A model generated the notes under the pieces. The model was not told where the DNA came from, ran no database searches, and worked only from the letters and a program-made list of their open reading frames with translations. Below are positions 45,405-54,777 of a stretch of DNA of 64,000 nt, one piece after another (position 1 is the stretch's first letter; each line of letters opens with the position of its first letter). Source of the stretch: Valencia hispanica (lineage: Eukaryota; Chordata; Actinopteri; Cyprinodontiformes; Valenciidae). The stretch lies in assembly GCA_963556495.2 (NCBI GenBank), contig OY747713.1:38273961-38337960 (forward strand), in the 5' to 3' direction. Both the position numbers and the translations under genes were made by a program.

Positions 45405-46262
45405 CAGTGGGGCAAAAAAGTGTTTTGACAGCTACCAATTGTGCAAGCTGTCCCACTTAAAAAGCTGAGAAAGGCCTATAATTTTCATTACCTGAGAGAC
45501 CAAATATTTTTTTTAAGTACAGAAAAAATGCATGGTCGCATATTAAAAGAATTTATTTTCAAATTATGGTGGAAAATACGTATTTGGTCAACTACAACCA
45601 AGCCAGATTTCTGGCTCTCACAGACCTGAAACTTTTTCTTTAAGAGGCTCTGTAAGACTGAATCTGCAATAGGTAAGCAGCTTGATGGGAAGAAATCAAC
45701 TGTGGGAGCAATTATTAGAAAACGGAAGGCAGACAAGACCACTGATAATCTCCCTTGATCTGGAGCTCCACGCAAGATCTCACCCTGTGAGGTCAAAATG
45801 ATCACAAGGACAGTGAGCAAAAATCCCAGAATCACACGGGGGGACCTAGTGAATGACCTGCAGAGAGCTGGGACAGAAGTAACAATTGCTAGAGAGCATT
45901 TGGATGATCCAGAAGAGGATTGGGAAAATGTCATATGGTCAGATGAAACCACAATAGAACTTTTTGGTAAAAACTCTACTTGTCATGTTTGGAGGAGAAA
46001 GAATGCAGAGCTGCATCCAAAGAACACCATATCTACTGTCAAGCATTGGATGGGAGCATCATGCTTTGGACCTGTTTTTCTGCAAAGGGACCAGGACGAC
46101 TGTTTCGTGTAAAGGAAAGAATGAATGGGGTCATGTATCGTGAGATTTTGGGTGAAAACCTTCTTACATCAGCAAGGGATTGAAGATGGAGGAGTGGAGT
46201 GGAGTGAAGGTAACGAAGGAGTGGCTTCGTAAGAAGCATTTAAAGGTCCTGGAGTGGCCTTG
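45405..46262 (+). pseudogene. Tc1-like transposon, 3'-truncated and internally deleted
   Basis: After a TA at 45403-45404 the element starts CAGTGGGGCAAAAAAGTG, a Tc1 terminus of a different family from the intact copy. Transposase pieces follow in broken frames: TGAATCTGCAATAGGTAAGC (first helix-turn-helix), KMITRTVSKNPRITRGDLVN in the frame from 45798, a [14 protein letters not shown] block with the first catalytic Asp, and a final VLEWP at about 46245-46262. DNDPKH and the glutamate block are missing, and the right end is lost. The segment before WSDET is also shortened. Confidence 0.82.
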
Positions 46263-46721
46263 CCTGTTAATACTAATTTCTTTTTTTTGGTACCTTTTCA
46301 ACCCTGTAATTCCACCCATCAACTATTTACTGCACATAACTTATGTTTTCAATATTGAAATATTGCTGTTTAATGCAAAGGGCATGTTTATCCTTTTTTG
46401 TCAACAGGAAGTAAAACTACATTTATGAAAAAGTAATTTAGAAAAGTGATGCACTATCTGAGTGGTAAGAGGGAGTGGCAGGAAGGAATATTATTTGAAT
46501 GTATTATTTTTGTTGCAATAATTAAAAATATATTGAAAATGATCAGGACAAAGTATCTTCTCCACAAAAATAGTGTTATATGCAGCCTGCTGTGATCTGC
46601 TGAGCTCCACAAACCAAGCTTCTTTCTCAATACTGTCGGACCTCCTATGACCAAGTTCAGTCCGGTTCCTCAGGGTGGTGGAAGTACGGTGGCCGGGAAG
46701 TGCAAAACAAAATTACAATAA
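46263..46721. other. Unassigned AT-rich sequence
   Basis: No feature recognised between the truncated Tc1 copy and the minisatellite. Confidence 0.3.
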
Positions 46722-47327
46722 CCTGAAACACTTTTACATTTTTACCAAAACACTTTTACAAATTTACCGTAACACATTTACAAGTTTTCCGAAACACATT
46801 TACAAGTTTACCGAAACACATTTAGAAGTTTACCGAAACACTTTTACAAGTTTACCGAAACACATTTACAAGTTTACCGAAACACTTTTACAAATTTACC
46901 GAAACACATTTACAAGTTTACCGAAACACATTTACAAGTTTACCAAAACACATTTACAAGTTTACCGAAATACTTTTACAAATTTACCGAAACACTTTTA
47001 CAAATTTACCGAAACACTTTTAAAAATTTACCGAAACACATTTACAATCTTACCGAAACACATTTACAAGTTTACCAAAACACATTTACAAGTTTACCGA
47101 AATACTTTTACAAATTTACCAAAACACTTTTACAAATTTACCGAAACACTTTTAAAAATTTACCGAAACACATTTACAATCTTACCGAAACACATTTACA
47201 ATCTTACCGAAACACATTTACAAGTTTACCAAAACACATTTACAAGTTTACCAAAACACATTTAAAAGTTTACTGAAACACTTTTACAAGTTTAACAAAA
47301 CACATTTACAAGTTTACCGAAACACAT
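46722..47327. repeat. 22-bp minisatellite with higher-order structure
   Basis: About 27 tandem units of the form GAAACACATTTACAAGTTTACC. Variants include CTTTTACAAATTTACC and ACAATCTTACC. A block of six variant units starting at 46967 recurs in nearly the same order from 47099, a 132-bp higher-order period. Since 22 is not a multiple of 3, all three phases cycle every 66 bp, which explains a 196-codon stop-free frame that is not a gene. It directly abuts the 5' truncation point of an L2 element. Confidence 0.95.
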
Positions 47328-47358
47328 AAGAATAATCCCAAAATTTTATTTTCCACAA

Positions 47359-47988
47359 ATGACAAAATCTTTAACTGTGTTTCTGATGCATTTCATAAAA
47401 CCCCCTCAAACACTCTTTGGGAGGAGTTTGCAGACCACTTCAGAGGGAAGGTGGAAACCATCAGATGTAATATTTCCTCTTCTCAAAGTAACATGGTTTA
47501 CGAAAAATCTGAGCGCGTGTCTTTACCAGAGGAAATGCTGGACAGTTTTGTCCTTCCCACCACATGTCTTTTGGACCCAATTCCTACTTCATTTTTTGAG
47601 TCATTTGATGAGATTTTAACCTCGATTAATTGCTCTCTTCAGACGGGGGTCTTTCCTGCCGTCTTTAAACGGGCACTAGTGAGGCCCATGTTGAAGAAGA
47701 CCAATTTAGATCCTAATGATTTTAACAACTTTAGACCGGTATCTAACTAACCGTTTTTAAGCAAAATTTTAGAAAAGCTTGTTTTAATTCAACTTAATGA
47801 TTTTTTTAAAGAACACAATGTCCTGGAGAAATTTCAGTCTGGTTTCAGTGTAAACCACAGCACAGAGACGGCCCTTCTGAAGATTTTAAATGATTTTAGA
47901 TCAAACTACGAGGCAAAAAGGGTGACAGTGTTGGTTCTACTGGATCTAAGCGCTGCCTTTGATACAATAGACCACACCATTCTTTTAA
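47359..47988 (+). pseudogene. L2 polymerase, linker and RT fingers
   Basis: The block starts with KFFADHFRGKVE-like linker sequence (EEFADHFRGKVETIR at about 47420) and continues RALVRPMLKKTNLDPND, NFRPVSN followed by a stop, PFLSKILEKLVLIQL, SGFSVNHSTETALLKIL and motif A LVLLDLSAAFDTIDH. It ends at ILL, where the TTAA element begins. The stop in place of Leu after RPVSN already kills this copy. Confidence 0.88.
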
Positions 47989-49255
47989 AGGAGTCATGAC
48001 CTGTAATTTGCACTTTTCCATGAGAAAGAATTTATGTTATAATTGCCTAACGATTATACACTGCCCGGGAAGCCGATATTTAAAAGTGAAGCGTTTGTTT
48101 ACCCCTGGGTTCATCAACCAGCCCACGTGCACGCGCACTCAAATACGTGGTTTTAATTTCTGGCCGACTTGACGTCAAGTCGGCGCAGGACATACCATAT
48201 ATGGACATCGCAGACCTACCTATGCTGCAGGAAGCCCGCCCTCCCTCTCTCCCTTCTCCCTCTCGCTCCTCTCTCCCTCATATTCAGTCGAGCGCCACCA
48301 TTACTGAATTCTAGTGATGGGAGTTCCAGCTCTTTTTGGAGAGCCAGTTCTTTTGGCTTAACTCACCATAAAGATCTGGCTCTTTATGCTCCTCAGATTT
48401 TCTGTTGCTTAAAGTGTATTTATTACAAAAATTAATGCAAAACAATGTCTACCAAATGTACCAAAACAAGCAGGGGGGTGGGAATGAAAAAAAAAAAAAA
48501 AACGTTTCCCAATTACGAGCCGTCTCTCATCGTTCACTTCAAAGGGGTAGCTCTTAGAGCCGGTTCGTTCACGACCGACACATCACCGGTTCGAAGTACG
48601 AACTCCACCATGAAAGATGCAGAAAGTTTCTTCACGCAATGATGCATGAAAAAGACATATTCGTGTCAGCCTTTTATTTTAATCAGCTAAATCAGATAAA
48701 ACCATTTCTGCCAGAAACGCAGTTTACACGTGAGTTGCTCTGTTGTTGACTGCCAGAATCATCATGGGAATATTTTTTCTATTTTCTTTTACGCTGGAAT
48801 CCAGTACGAATTTGGGACAATATCAGGCAAAGTTGGCAACAAAGCTCCGTTTGGAAAAAGGGGCAATTCCAACAATCCGAGACTTGCCTGCATTTGAAAT
48901 GGTAAGGCTGTGTTTTTATTGCTCTGCTGTGTGTAACAAACAGCAGCTAACTGCTAATGTGGCTATTGTATGCTAGCGGGAGTAGTAGATATGGGTTAGA
49001 TATGCTGAAAGCGTTACCTGCGGTGTCAACCCCTCTCCTTCCTGCCACCAATCAACGCGTCCCTCATTTGCATTATTACAATGCTCGTCCACGACAGCCA
49101 AAGTATCGCATCAGATCTCGCGAGACAATAATGCCTTCAGAAATAAGGGTCAGAGGAGCTCTGTGTTTATTTTTTTTCAACTTTTCTTTTTTAGAAGGGC
49201 CTGAAAGACTATAATAGAGCGTGGGTATCCAAGATAATACTAGGTTATGACTCCT
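47989..49255. mobile_element. TTAA-flanked, Kolobok-like element with THAP remnant
   Basis: A 1267-bp insert in L2 with TTAA at 47985-47988 and 49256-49259. The terminal inverted repeats are AGGAGTCATGACC at the left and AGGAGTCATAACC read inward from the right. It contains a remnant of the C-terminal half of a THAP domain (48788-48901). THAP plus TTAA duplication is the known combination of Kolobok transposons, which makes that superfamily the best guess; no catalytic domain is visible. A stretch at about 48312-48590 starting TAGTGATGGGAGTT and containing GAGCCGGTTCG looks like a nested hAT-type miniature element, not proven. Confidence 0.8.
48788..48901 (+). pseudogene. THAP domain, C-terminal exon remnant
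   Basis: The frame reads FTLESSTNLGQYQAKLATKL then RLEKGAIPTIRDLP, ending at a GTAAGG donor-like site at 48902. The phrase GAIPTI corresponds to the AVPTIF box that closes THAP domains, and FT.ES lies between the CxxH pair and that box. The zinc-binding half of the domain is absent here. It complements the N-terminal half seen in a different element at 27455-27648. Confidence 0.68.
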
Positions 49256-49314
49256 TTAACCCGTTTAGAACAGCTTGGCCTCTCTGGTGCTGTTCACAAA
49301 TGATTCACATCCTA
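49256..49314 (+). pseudogene. L2 polymerase, short middle block
   Basis: Fifty-nine bases between the two inserts encode TRLEQLGLSGAVHK, a stop in place of the usual Trp (TGA), and FTSY. This is the L2 region between RT motifs A and B, in frame with the blocks on both sides. Confidence 0.85.
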
Positions 49315-49530
49315 CAGTAGCTTGCAAAAGTATTCGGCCCCCTTGAACTTTTCCACATTTTGTCACATTACAGCCACAAACATGAATCAATTTTATTGGA
49401 ATTCCACGTGAAAGACCAAAATAAAGTGGTGTACACGTGAGAAGTGGAACAAAAATCATACATGATTCCAAACATTTTTTACAAATAAATGACTGAAAAG
49501 TGGGGTGTGCGTAATTATTCAGCCCCCTTT
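49315..49530 (+). repeat. Left terminal inverted repeat of Tc1 element
   Basis: About 215 bp, the inverse of 50708-50920. The outer block holds the terminal cleavage-site sequence and the inner block ends in GTGTGCGTAATTATTCAGCC, as in IR/DR-type Tc1 elements. Confidence 0.92.
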
Positions 49531-49683
49531 GGTCTGAGTGCAGTCAGTTGCCCATAGACATTGCCTGATGAGTGCTAATGACTAAATAGAGTGCACCTGT
49601 GTGTAAGCTAATGTCAGTACAAATACAGCTGCCCTGTGACGGCCTCAGAGGTTGTCTAAGAGAATGTTGGGAGCAACAACACC

Positions 49684-50703
49684 ATGAAGTCCAAAGAACA
49701 CACCAGACAGGTCAGGGATAAAGTTATTGAGAAATTTAAAGCAGGCTTAGGCTACAAAAAGATTTCCCAAGCCTTGAACATCCCACGGAGCGCTGTTCAA
49801 GTGATCATTCAGAAATGGAAGGAGTATGGCACAACTGTAAACCTACCAAGACAAGGCCGTCCACCTAAACTCACAGGCCGAAGAAGGAGAGCGCAGATCA
49901 GAAATGCAGCCAAGAGGCCCATGGTGACTCTGAACGAGCTGCAGAGATCTACAGCTCAGGTGGGGGAATCTGTCCATAGGACAACTATTAGTCGTGCACT
50001 GCACAAAGTTGGCCTTTATGGAAGAGTGGCAAGAAGAAAGCCATTGTTAAAAGAAAACCATAAGAAGTCCCGTTTGCAGTTTGCCACAAGCCATGTGGGG
50101 GACACAGCAAACATGTGGAAGAAGATGCTCTGGTCAGATGAGACCAAAATGGAACTTTTTGGCCAAAATGCAAAACGCTATGTGTGGCGAAAAACTAACA
50201 CTGCACATCACTCTGAACACACCATCCCCACTGTCAAGTATGGTGGTGGCAGCATCATGCTCTGGGAGTGCTTCTCTTCAGAAGGGACAGGGAAGCTGGT
50301 CAGAGTTGATGGGAAGATGGATGGAGCCAAATACAGGGCAATCTTGGAAGAAAACCTCTTGGAGTCTGCAAAAGACTTGAGACTGGGGCGGAGGTTCACC
50401 TTCCAGCAGGACAACGACCCTAAACATAAAGCCAGGGCAACAATGAAATGGTTTAAAACAAAACATATCCATGTGTTAGAATGGCCCAGTCAAAGTCCAG
50501 ATCTAAATCCAATCGAGAATATGTGGCAAGATCTGAAAACTGCTGTTCACAATCGCTGTCCATCTAATCTGACTGAGCTGGAGCTGTTTTGCAAAGAAGA
50601 ATGGGCAAGAATTTCAGTCTCTAGATGTGCAAAGCTGGTAGAGACATACCCTAAAAGACTGGCAGCTGTAAGTGCAGCAAAAGGTGGTTCTACAAAGTAT
50701 TGA
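49684..50703 (+). CDS. Tc1-family DD34E transposase, intact
   Basis: A 339-codon frame, the usual length for Tc1 transposases, without stops or frameshifts. Order of parts: first helix-turn-helix (about residues 10-48, LGYKKISQALNIPRSAVQ), a GRPPK hook-like motif (58-62) with the basic stretch RRRRAQIR (66-73) that may serve in nuclear localisation, a second helix-turn-helix (about 80-115), and the DDE catalytic core. The acidic residues are D152 in WSDET, D243 in QQDND and E278 in NPIENMW, giving the DD34E spacing. A glycine-rich YGGGSIML segment lies at 186-193. The protein would cut and rejoin the element at TA sites. The ATG at 49684 fits family starts (MKSKEHTRQVRDK). It lies alone between the inverted repeats. 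Whether it is expressed or active cannot be read from sequence. Confidence 0.96.
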   Translation: MKSKEHTRQVRDKVIEKFKAGLGYKKISQALNIPRSAVQVIIQKWKEYGTTVNLPRQGRPPKLTGRRRRAQIRNAAKRPMVTLNELQRSTAQVGESVHRTTISRALHKVGLYGRVARRKPLLKENHKKSRLQFATSHVGDTANMWKKMLWSDETKMELFGQNAKRYVWRKTNTAHHSEHTIPTVKYGGGSIMLWECFSSEGTGKLVRVDGKMDGAKYRAILEENLLESAKDLRLGRRFTFQQDNDPKHKARATMKWFKTKHIHVLEWPSQSPDLNPIENMWQDLKTAVHNRCPSNLTELELFCKEEWARISVSRCAKLVETYPKRLAAVSAAKGGSTKY

Positions 50704-50707
50704 TTTA

Positions 50708-50920
50708 GGGGGCTGAATAATTACGCACACCCCACTTTTCAGTTATTTATTTGTAAAAAATGTTTGGAATCATGTATGATTTTCGTTCCACTTCTCACGT
50801 GTACACCACTTTGTATTGGTCTTTCACGTGGAATTCCAATAAAATTGATTCATGCTTTTGGCTGTAATGTGACAAAATGTGGAAAAGTTCAAGGGGACCG
50901 AATACTTTTGAAAGCCACTA
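50708..50920 (-). repeat. Right terminal inverted repeat of Tc1 element
   Basis: Inverse of 49315-49530. It starts right after the transposase stop at 50703, so the ORF end and repeat nearly touch. Confidence 0.92.
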
Positions 50921-51660
50921 TATCTCACAGACAGGACTTTCATGGGAAGTTTAGATACCTGCTCCTCTATGGTCCACAAGATTACATGTGGTGTGCCCCA
51001 GGGTTCAATTTTAAGCCCAGTGCTTTTTAACCTTTATATGCTCCCTCTTGGCAGCGTCATCAGGAGACATGGAGTTAACTTTCCCAGTTATGCTGACGAT
51101 ACAAAGTTGTACATCTCCATGTCTCCTCATGACACATGGCCAATGGATGCACTTTCTAACTGCATTTCAGACATCAAATCTTGGATGGCAGAAAACTTTC
51201 TCCAGCTCAACCAGGACAAAACTGAAGTTTTAGTCATCTGTCCTGAGGCTCAGAGAGAGAAACATTTACCAAAACTACAATCACTGCCTTTTAATCCTTC
51301 TTTACAAGTGAAGAACCTGGGTGTAATTTTTGATTCTGAGCTGACTTTTATCCCTCACATTAAAAATATCACCAAAATAGGTTTTTATCATCTAAAGAAC
51401 ATTGCCAGAGTCCGCCACATTCTCTCTCGGGCCAACACGAAGACACTGATGCATGCTTCTATCACCCGTAGAATTGATTACTGTAATGCCCTGCTTTCCG
51501 GTCTTCCCAAAAAAAATCTCAGGTTTACAACTTCTACAAAATTCAGCAGCACGTGTCCTGACGAAGACCAAGAGGCAGGAGCACATTACAGATGTCTTGA
51601 ATTCAGTGCACTGGTGACCCATGTTTTTTTGGACCGATTTTAAGGTTCTTTTAATGGTTT
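50921..51660 (+). pseudogene. L2 polymerase, RT palm to C-terminal region
   Basis: The third L2 block starts LTDRTFMGS and contains motif B TCGVPQGSILSPVLFNLYM (about 50983-51040) and the catalytic YADD (about 51088-51100). It continues with SWMAENFLQLNQDKTEVL, LGVIFDSELTF and ITRRIDYCNALLSGLPKK. A frameshift near 51530 disrupts the C-terminal part. The frame seen at 50942-51643 is this block. The catalytic residues are intact, but the copy is dead from stops upstream and two insertions. Confidence 0.93.
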
Positions 51661-52222
51661 TTAAGTGTCTTAATGATCTTATGAACCTTCGCGGTCTCTG
51701 TGCTCCTCTGGCAGCCGTCTCCTTATCATCCCTAAAGTCAGGACATCCCCTGTTATTTCAATACTTTAATCTGTTATTTTGATCTTCCTGTCAGTGTTTC
51801 CTTGATGGGAGCCCTCTGCCTCGGGAGCGGTGGTCAGCTGTGGTAGCCTGGGTGCTCTCCAGGTAGCACTTCGGTAGAGGTGGAGGTCTCGGCTTTGCCT
51901 CCTCTGGGCGCCCTGTGTGCCTCTGCTGTTGCAGTTGATCTGCTGCCACCAGCACAGATGGCTCCCTTGATGGCGTTTTCTTACCTGACTCATCTGCACT
52001 TGGCGCAATGTCCTTTTTATTTCCTTTTCATTGGTGTTCTTAAGTGTTTGTGTGCATGGGAGTTGGGTTGGGGAGAGGGAGGTATAACTGTGACCAGGCT
52101 TTTAAATCTGTGGGTGAGGCATAGGAATATGGTTTATGTGGGATCATTTTAATCTGTAAAGCACTTTGAGTTGCAACTCGTATGAAAAGCACTTTATAAA
52201 TAAAGTTTGATTGATTGATTGA
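51661..52222 (+). repeat. L2 LINE 3' end, untranslated region and (TTGA)n tail
   Basis: Degraded C-terminal coding sequence (CLNDLMNLRGLCAPLAA-like) and then about 450 bp of untranslated sequence ending AAAGCACTTTATAAATAAAG and (TTGA)4. The tail is the L2 priming repeat. The same region occurs reversed at 44095-44730. Confidence 0.88.
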
Positions 52223-52224
52223 AA

Positions 52225-52478
52225 CAGTTTCATGTTTGATAAATCACACTGTGCGTGGAATGCCTACTTATTTGGATGTTCTCCTCCCAATATTTTGCGC
52301 CTTATAACACAAACGCCCACATTGCATATTCGTCAAGGTCGAAAGCGCTAAATGGATTGCGCGCATCTTGCTGCAGGTTTAACAGGCGCAGTCCTATATG
52401 GGCCTGCTTTGTAAATCCCCTGGTGCATGTCAGGTTTGCACATGTTTAAACAAGCGCATAAATCATAAATCAGGCCCT
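52225..52478. mobile_element. Harbinger-type miniature element fragment
   Basis: The right end, GCATAAATCATAAATCAGGC followed by CC, is the inverse of a GGGCCTGATTTAT-type terminus related to the GGGCCTCATTTATAAA ends at 9840-11140. The left end next to the L2 tail (TTTGATAAATCACACTGTGCG) is only partly complementary. It probably inserted in or next to the L2 tail. Confidence 0.4.
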
Positions 52479-52959
52479 CTATATATATTACAAAATACTT
52501 CAAAAGCTCATAAACAACCATATTTAAAATATAAGCAGTTCAGTTAGCAGTTGAGACACTGACATATATTTAATGTTGAGTAAAATGTATATTAGGATTA
52601 AATTGTTAGATAGACAATATCATACAAAACACTTTGTGTGTTAAAGCTAGATCAAACATTATGACAAACATTATAATTCAGAATATATAAGCACTGTTTT
52701 TTTATTAAGCTTAAAAGTGGTTTTAAATAGGTAAATTTTATACAAATTCATAGGACCCATGAGTACTAGCTGCAGCTGTTTGGAAAAGGATATATCTGTT
52801 GCTGGTTTTGAGAGTGAAAAGCAGCAAAAACAACCTCATACTTAATTGTTCTAAGTCTTATATAAACCAACTATTTAAGTTTCACTTATGTTCCTTTTTG
52901 TCTGCTGAATTTACTGATATTTCATGAAATCTACTCTTCCCTCTAAGTGTGTAATGCTT
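52479..52959. other. Unassigned AT-rich sequence
   Basis: No feature recognised. Confidence 0.3.
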
Positions 52960-53420
52960 CCACCGCTACTGCCTGTCAAACAACTGTGAAGCAGAAAGAT
53001 TTCCACACAACAGTTGGCAGGATCGTCATCTCATCAAGCTCTACAGCCTTCTTTTCCAACCATACTGTTGGTTTTTGCAACTAATTTTCAGCTTCATCTG
53101 TCAACAGCATTTGTTTCCAAGCCCACTCATCGCAGCTTTTTTTTCTGATGAGGTTGCAGATAAGGTTTTCTTTTCGACAACTCTTCTACAAAGACCACGC
53201 ATCAACACTGTTCAGAGGACCCCATGTGCAATTGTATCTGTGTCAGCCAATCTGCAGTCAGTTCGCCTTTCTGCCCAGCAGACATCCAGTCTTATCTGAC
53301 AGTTTTGTGCTCCCCCAGATCATGTCTTGACTTCCACAGTTCCCCTCACCTGCCAGTTCTCATTGTAGGCAGATTGCAATTCTCCCACTGCCTTCTTATA
53401 GCCTTACTCTGGTTTTAAGA
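52960..53420 (-). pseudogene. Tc1-like transposon remnant, middle of transposase
   Basis: Read on the minus strand, several phases together give ELSKRKPYLQPHQKKK, the block between the second helix-turn-helix and the catalytic core in one branch of Tc1-like transposases. It is preceded by a CWAERRTDCRLADTD-like run and followed by a GLETNAVDR-like piece. Stops and shifts are frequent. The plus-strand frames of 60-74 codons over it are antisense. Confidence 0.5.
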
Positions 53421-54134
53421 TATCAGTTTTCTTCATTGTCGGATCCTGAATAGGCAGCATAGAGAATTCTTTGACTACTATGTGTAATATGTAATAATGA
53501 CACATCTTTACCTTGTCACATAAGGGCTTTCCCCTTATTTTTAATCTGATCAAATTTAATTGTTGCTGTGCAGAAGCATTTTTAATAGTTTCCATGTTGT
53601 TTCAGTGTTTTCATTCCAAGCGTTTCCTATCCAATTATTATTATTCCCTATCCAACTTGTCTCACATAACATTTTTCCATCTGCTTGTCAACTCTGCTTA
53701 AAAGATAATGCCCGCAACTAAAAAGCTGTAGCTACAATATCAAGGGCACAAATCCAATTTAATGCCGATGGTAGAAAGGTACCAATACCTCCAGTACACA
53801 ACACCAGATAAAATAGAACATTGGGTTTACGAGAACCAAATGAGATGAGAATTTAGCGACACATTTGGGAAAACTAAAAATCCCCCTTTCTTGTTTTGTT
53901 TTACATTTGTAAAGTTTTTTTCAAAATTCATAAAGGACCTGTAATTTGTATAGGAAAATTATACTCTAGATTTGGTTAGCCAATACCCTAGGTTAATTTT
54001 TATGGGATTCTAAAAGCAAACAAACCCATTAAATTCCTATTTTAGTGTTTTCACAAACAGAACAAATGCTTAATAAATCCTTAAACTGCCCTTTAGAGAG
54101 TCTATATATAATGTAGATGTGTCCAGTGCAGGTT
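53421..54134. other. Unassigned AT-rich sequence
   Basis: No gene or repeat recognised. Confidence 0.3.
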
Positions 54135-54425
54135 TCATCAGTCTCATTGTCAACCTTTGTTTCTGCTCCCATTTTTCATGAGATGGACTTTAAGATCTAA
54201 AATTCATCCCAGATACACAATATTACCATTTCTCTCAAACATTGTTCACAAATCAGTCTAAATGTGTGATAGTGAGCACTTCTGCTTTGCTGAGATAATC
54301 CATCCCACCTCACAGGTGTGCCACATCAAGATGCTGATCTGACATCATGATTAGTGCACAGGTGTACCTTATACTGCCCACAATAAAAGGCCACCCTTTT
54401 ATGGCAACACATGCCGTAAAAGCCG
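54135..54425 (+). mobile_element. Tc1-like element, left-end fragment
   Basis: Consecutive blocks TCTGCTCCCATTTTTCATGA, TTCTCTCAAACATTGTTCAC, GAGATAATCCATCCCACCTC and CACAATAAAAGGCCACCC match the long left terminal region I associate with another vertebrate Tc1/mariner family. The transposase that should follow is absent; a 42-bp minisatellite begins about 30 bp later. Confidence 0.6.
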
Positions 54426-54456
54426 ATGGAAGCCAGCCTTGGTGGCCTCCCAGTCC

Positions 54457-54777
54457 ACAGGGGGTGTTCAGGAGGACATGCCTCTGATTCCTGTTTCCAC
54501 AGGGGGTGTCCAGAAGGACACGGCCCTGACTCCTGTTTTCCCAGGGGGTGTCCCGAAGAACACGCCTCTGACTCTCGCCTCTACCGAGGGTGTCCAGACG
54601 AACACGCCTCGGGCTCCTGGCTCCGCCAAGGGTGTCCAGAGGGACACGCTCCTGACTCCTGTTTCCATAGGGGGTGTCCAGAGGGACACGCCCCTGATTC
54701 CTGTTTCCACAGGGGGTGTCCAGAGGGACACGCCCCGGGACCCTGACTCTGCCGAGGGTGTCCAGAGGGACCACAGT
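54457..54777. repeat. 42-bp minisatellite, about 7.5 units
   Basis: The unit begins GGTGTCCAGAGGGACACGCC and its second half runs CTGATTCCTGTTTCCACAGG. Unit starts are 42 bp apart (54463, 54505 and so on). Because 42 bp equals 14 codons, several frames on both strands stay open. The frame 54439-54801 would read as repeats of GVQRDTPLIPVSTG. GC content is much higher than in the flanks. Confidence 0.93.

Larger units (their letters stand above)
49315..50920 (+). mobile_element. Tc1-like transposon, complete
   Basis: A 1606-bp element with TA duplication (49313-49314 and 50921-50922) in an L2 LINE. Its terminal inverted repeats are about 210 bp (49315-49530 and 50708-50920) and differ at about ten positions by eye. 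They begin CAGTAGCTTGCAAAAGTATT and TAGTGGCTTTCAAAAGTATT. The only gene is the intact transposase at 49684-50703. The low divergence between arms and the open frame mark a recent insertion relative to everything else in the window. Confidence 0.96.
47328..52222 (+). mobile_element. L2-clade LINE interrupted by two DNA transposons
   Basis: The element is 5'-truncated at the minisatellite and has three coding blocks (47328-47988, 49256-49314, 50921-51660) plus a 3' untranslated region ending in (TTGA)n at 52207-52222. Between blocks sit a TTAA-flanked element (47989-49255) and a Tc1 element (49315-50920). The L2 frame continues exactly across both: ILL then TRLEQLGLSGAVHK, and TSY then LTDRTFMG. 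This proves the inserts and their target duplications (TTAA and TA). The 3' untranslated region matches the minus-strand copy at 44095-44960. Confidence 0.93.

Noticed and set aside
46675..47265. 196-codon open frame on the plus strand
   Set aside because: It is the translation of the 22-bp minisatellite; the 22-residue protein period simply reflects three DNA units.
46722..47327. CRISPR-like array
   Set aside because: The 22-bp repeats are directly contiguous without spacers and the genome is vertebrate.
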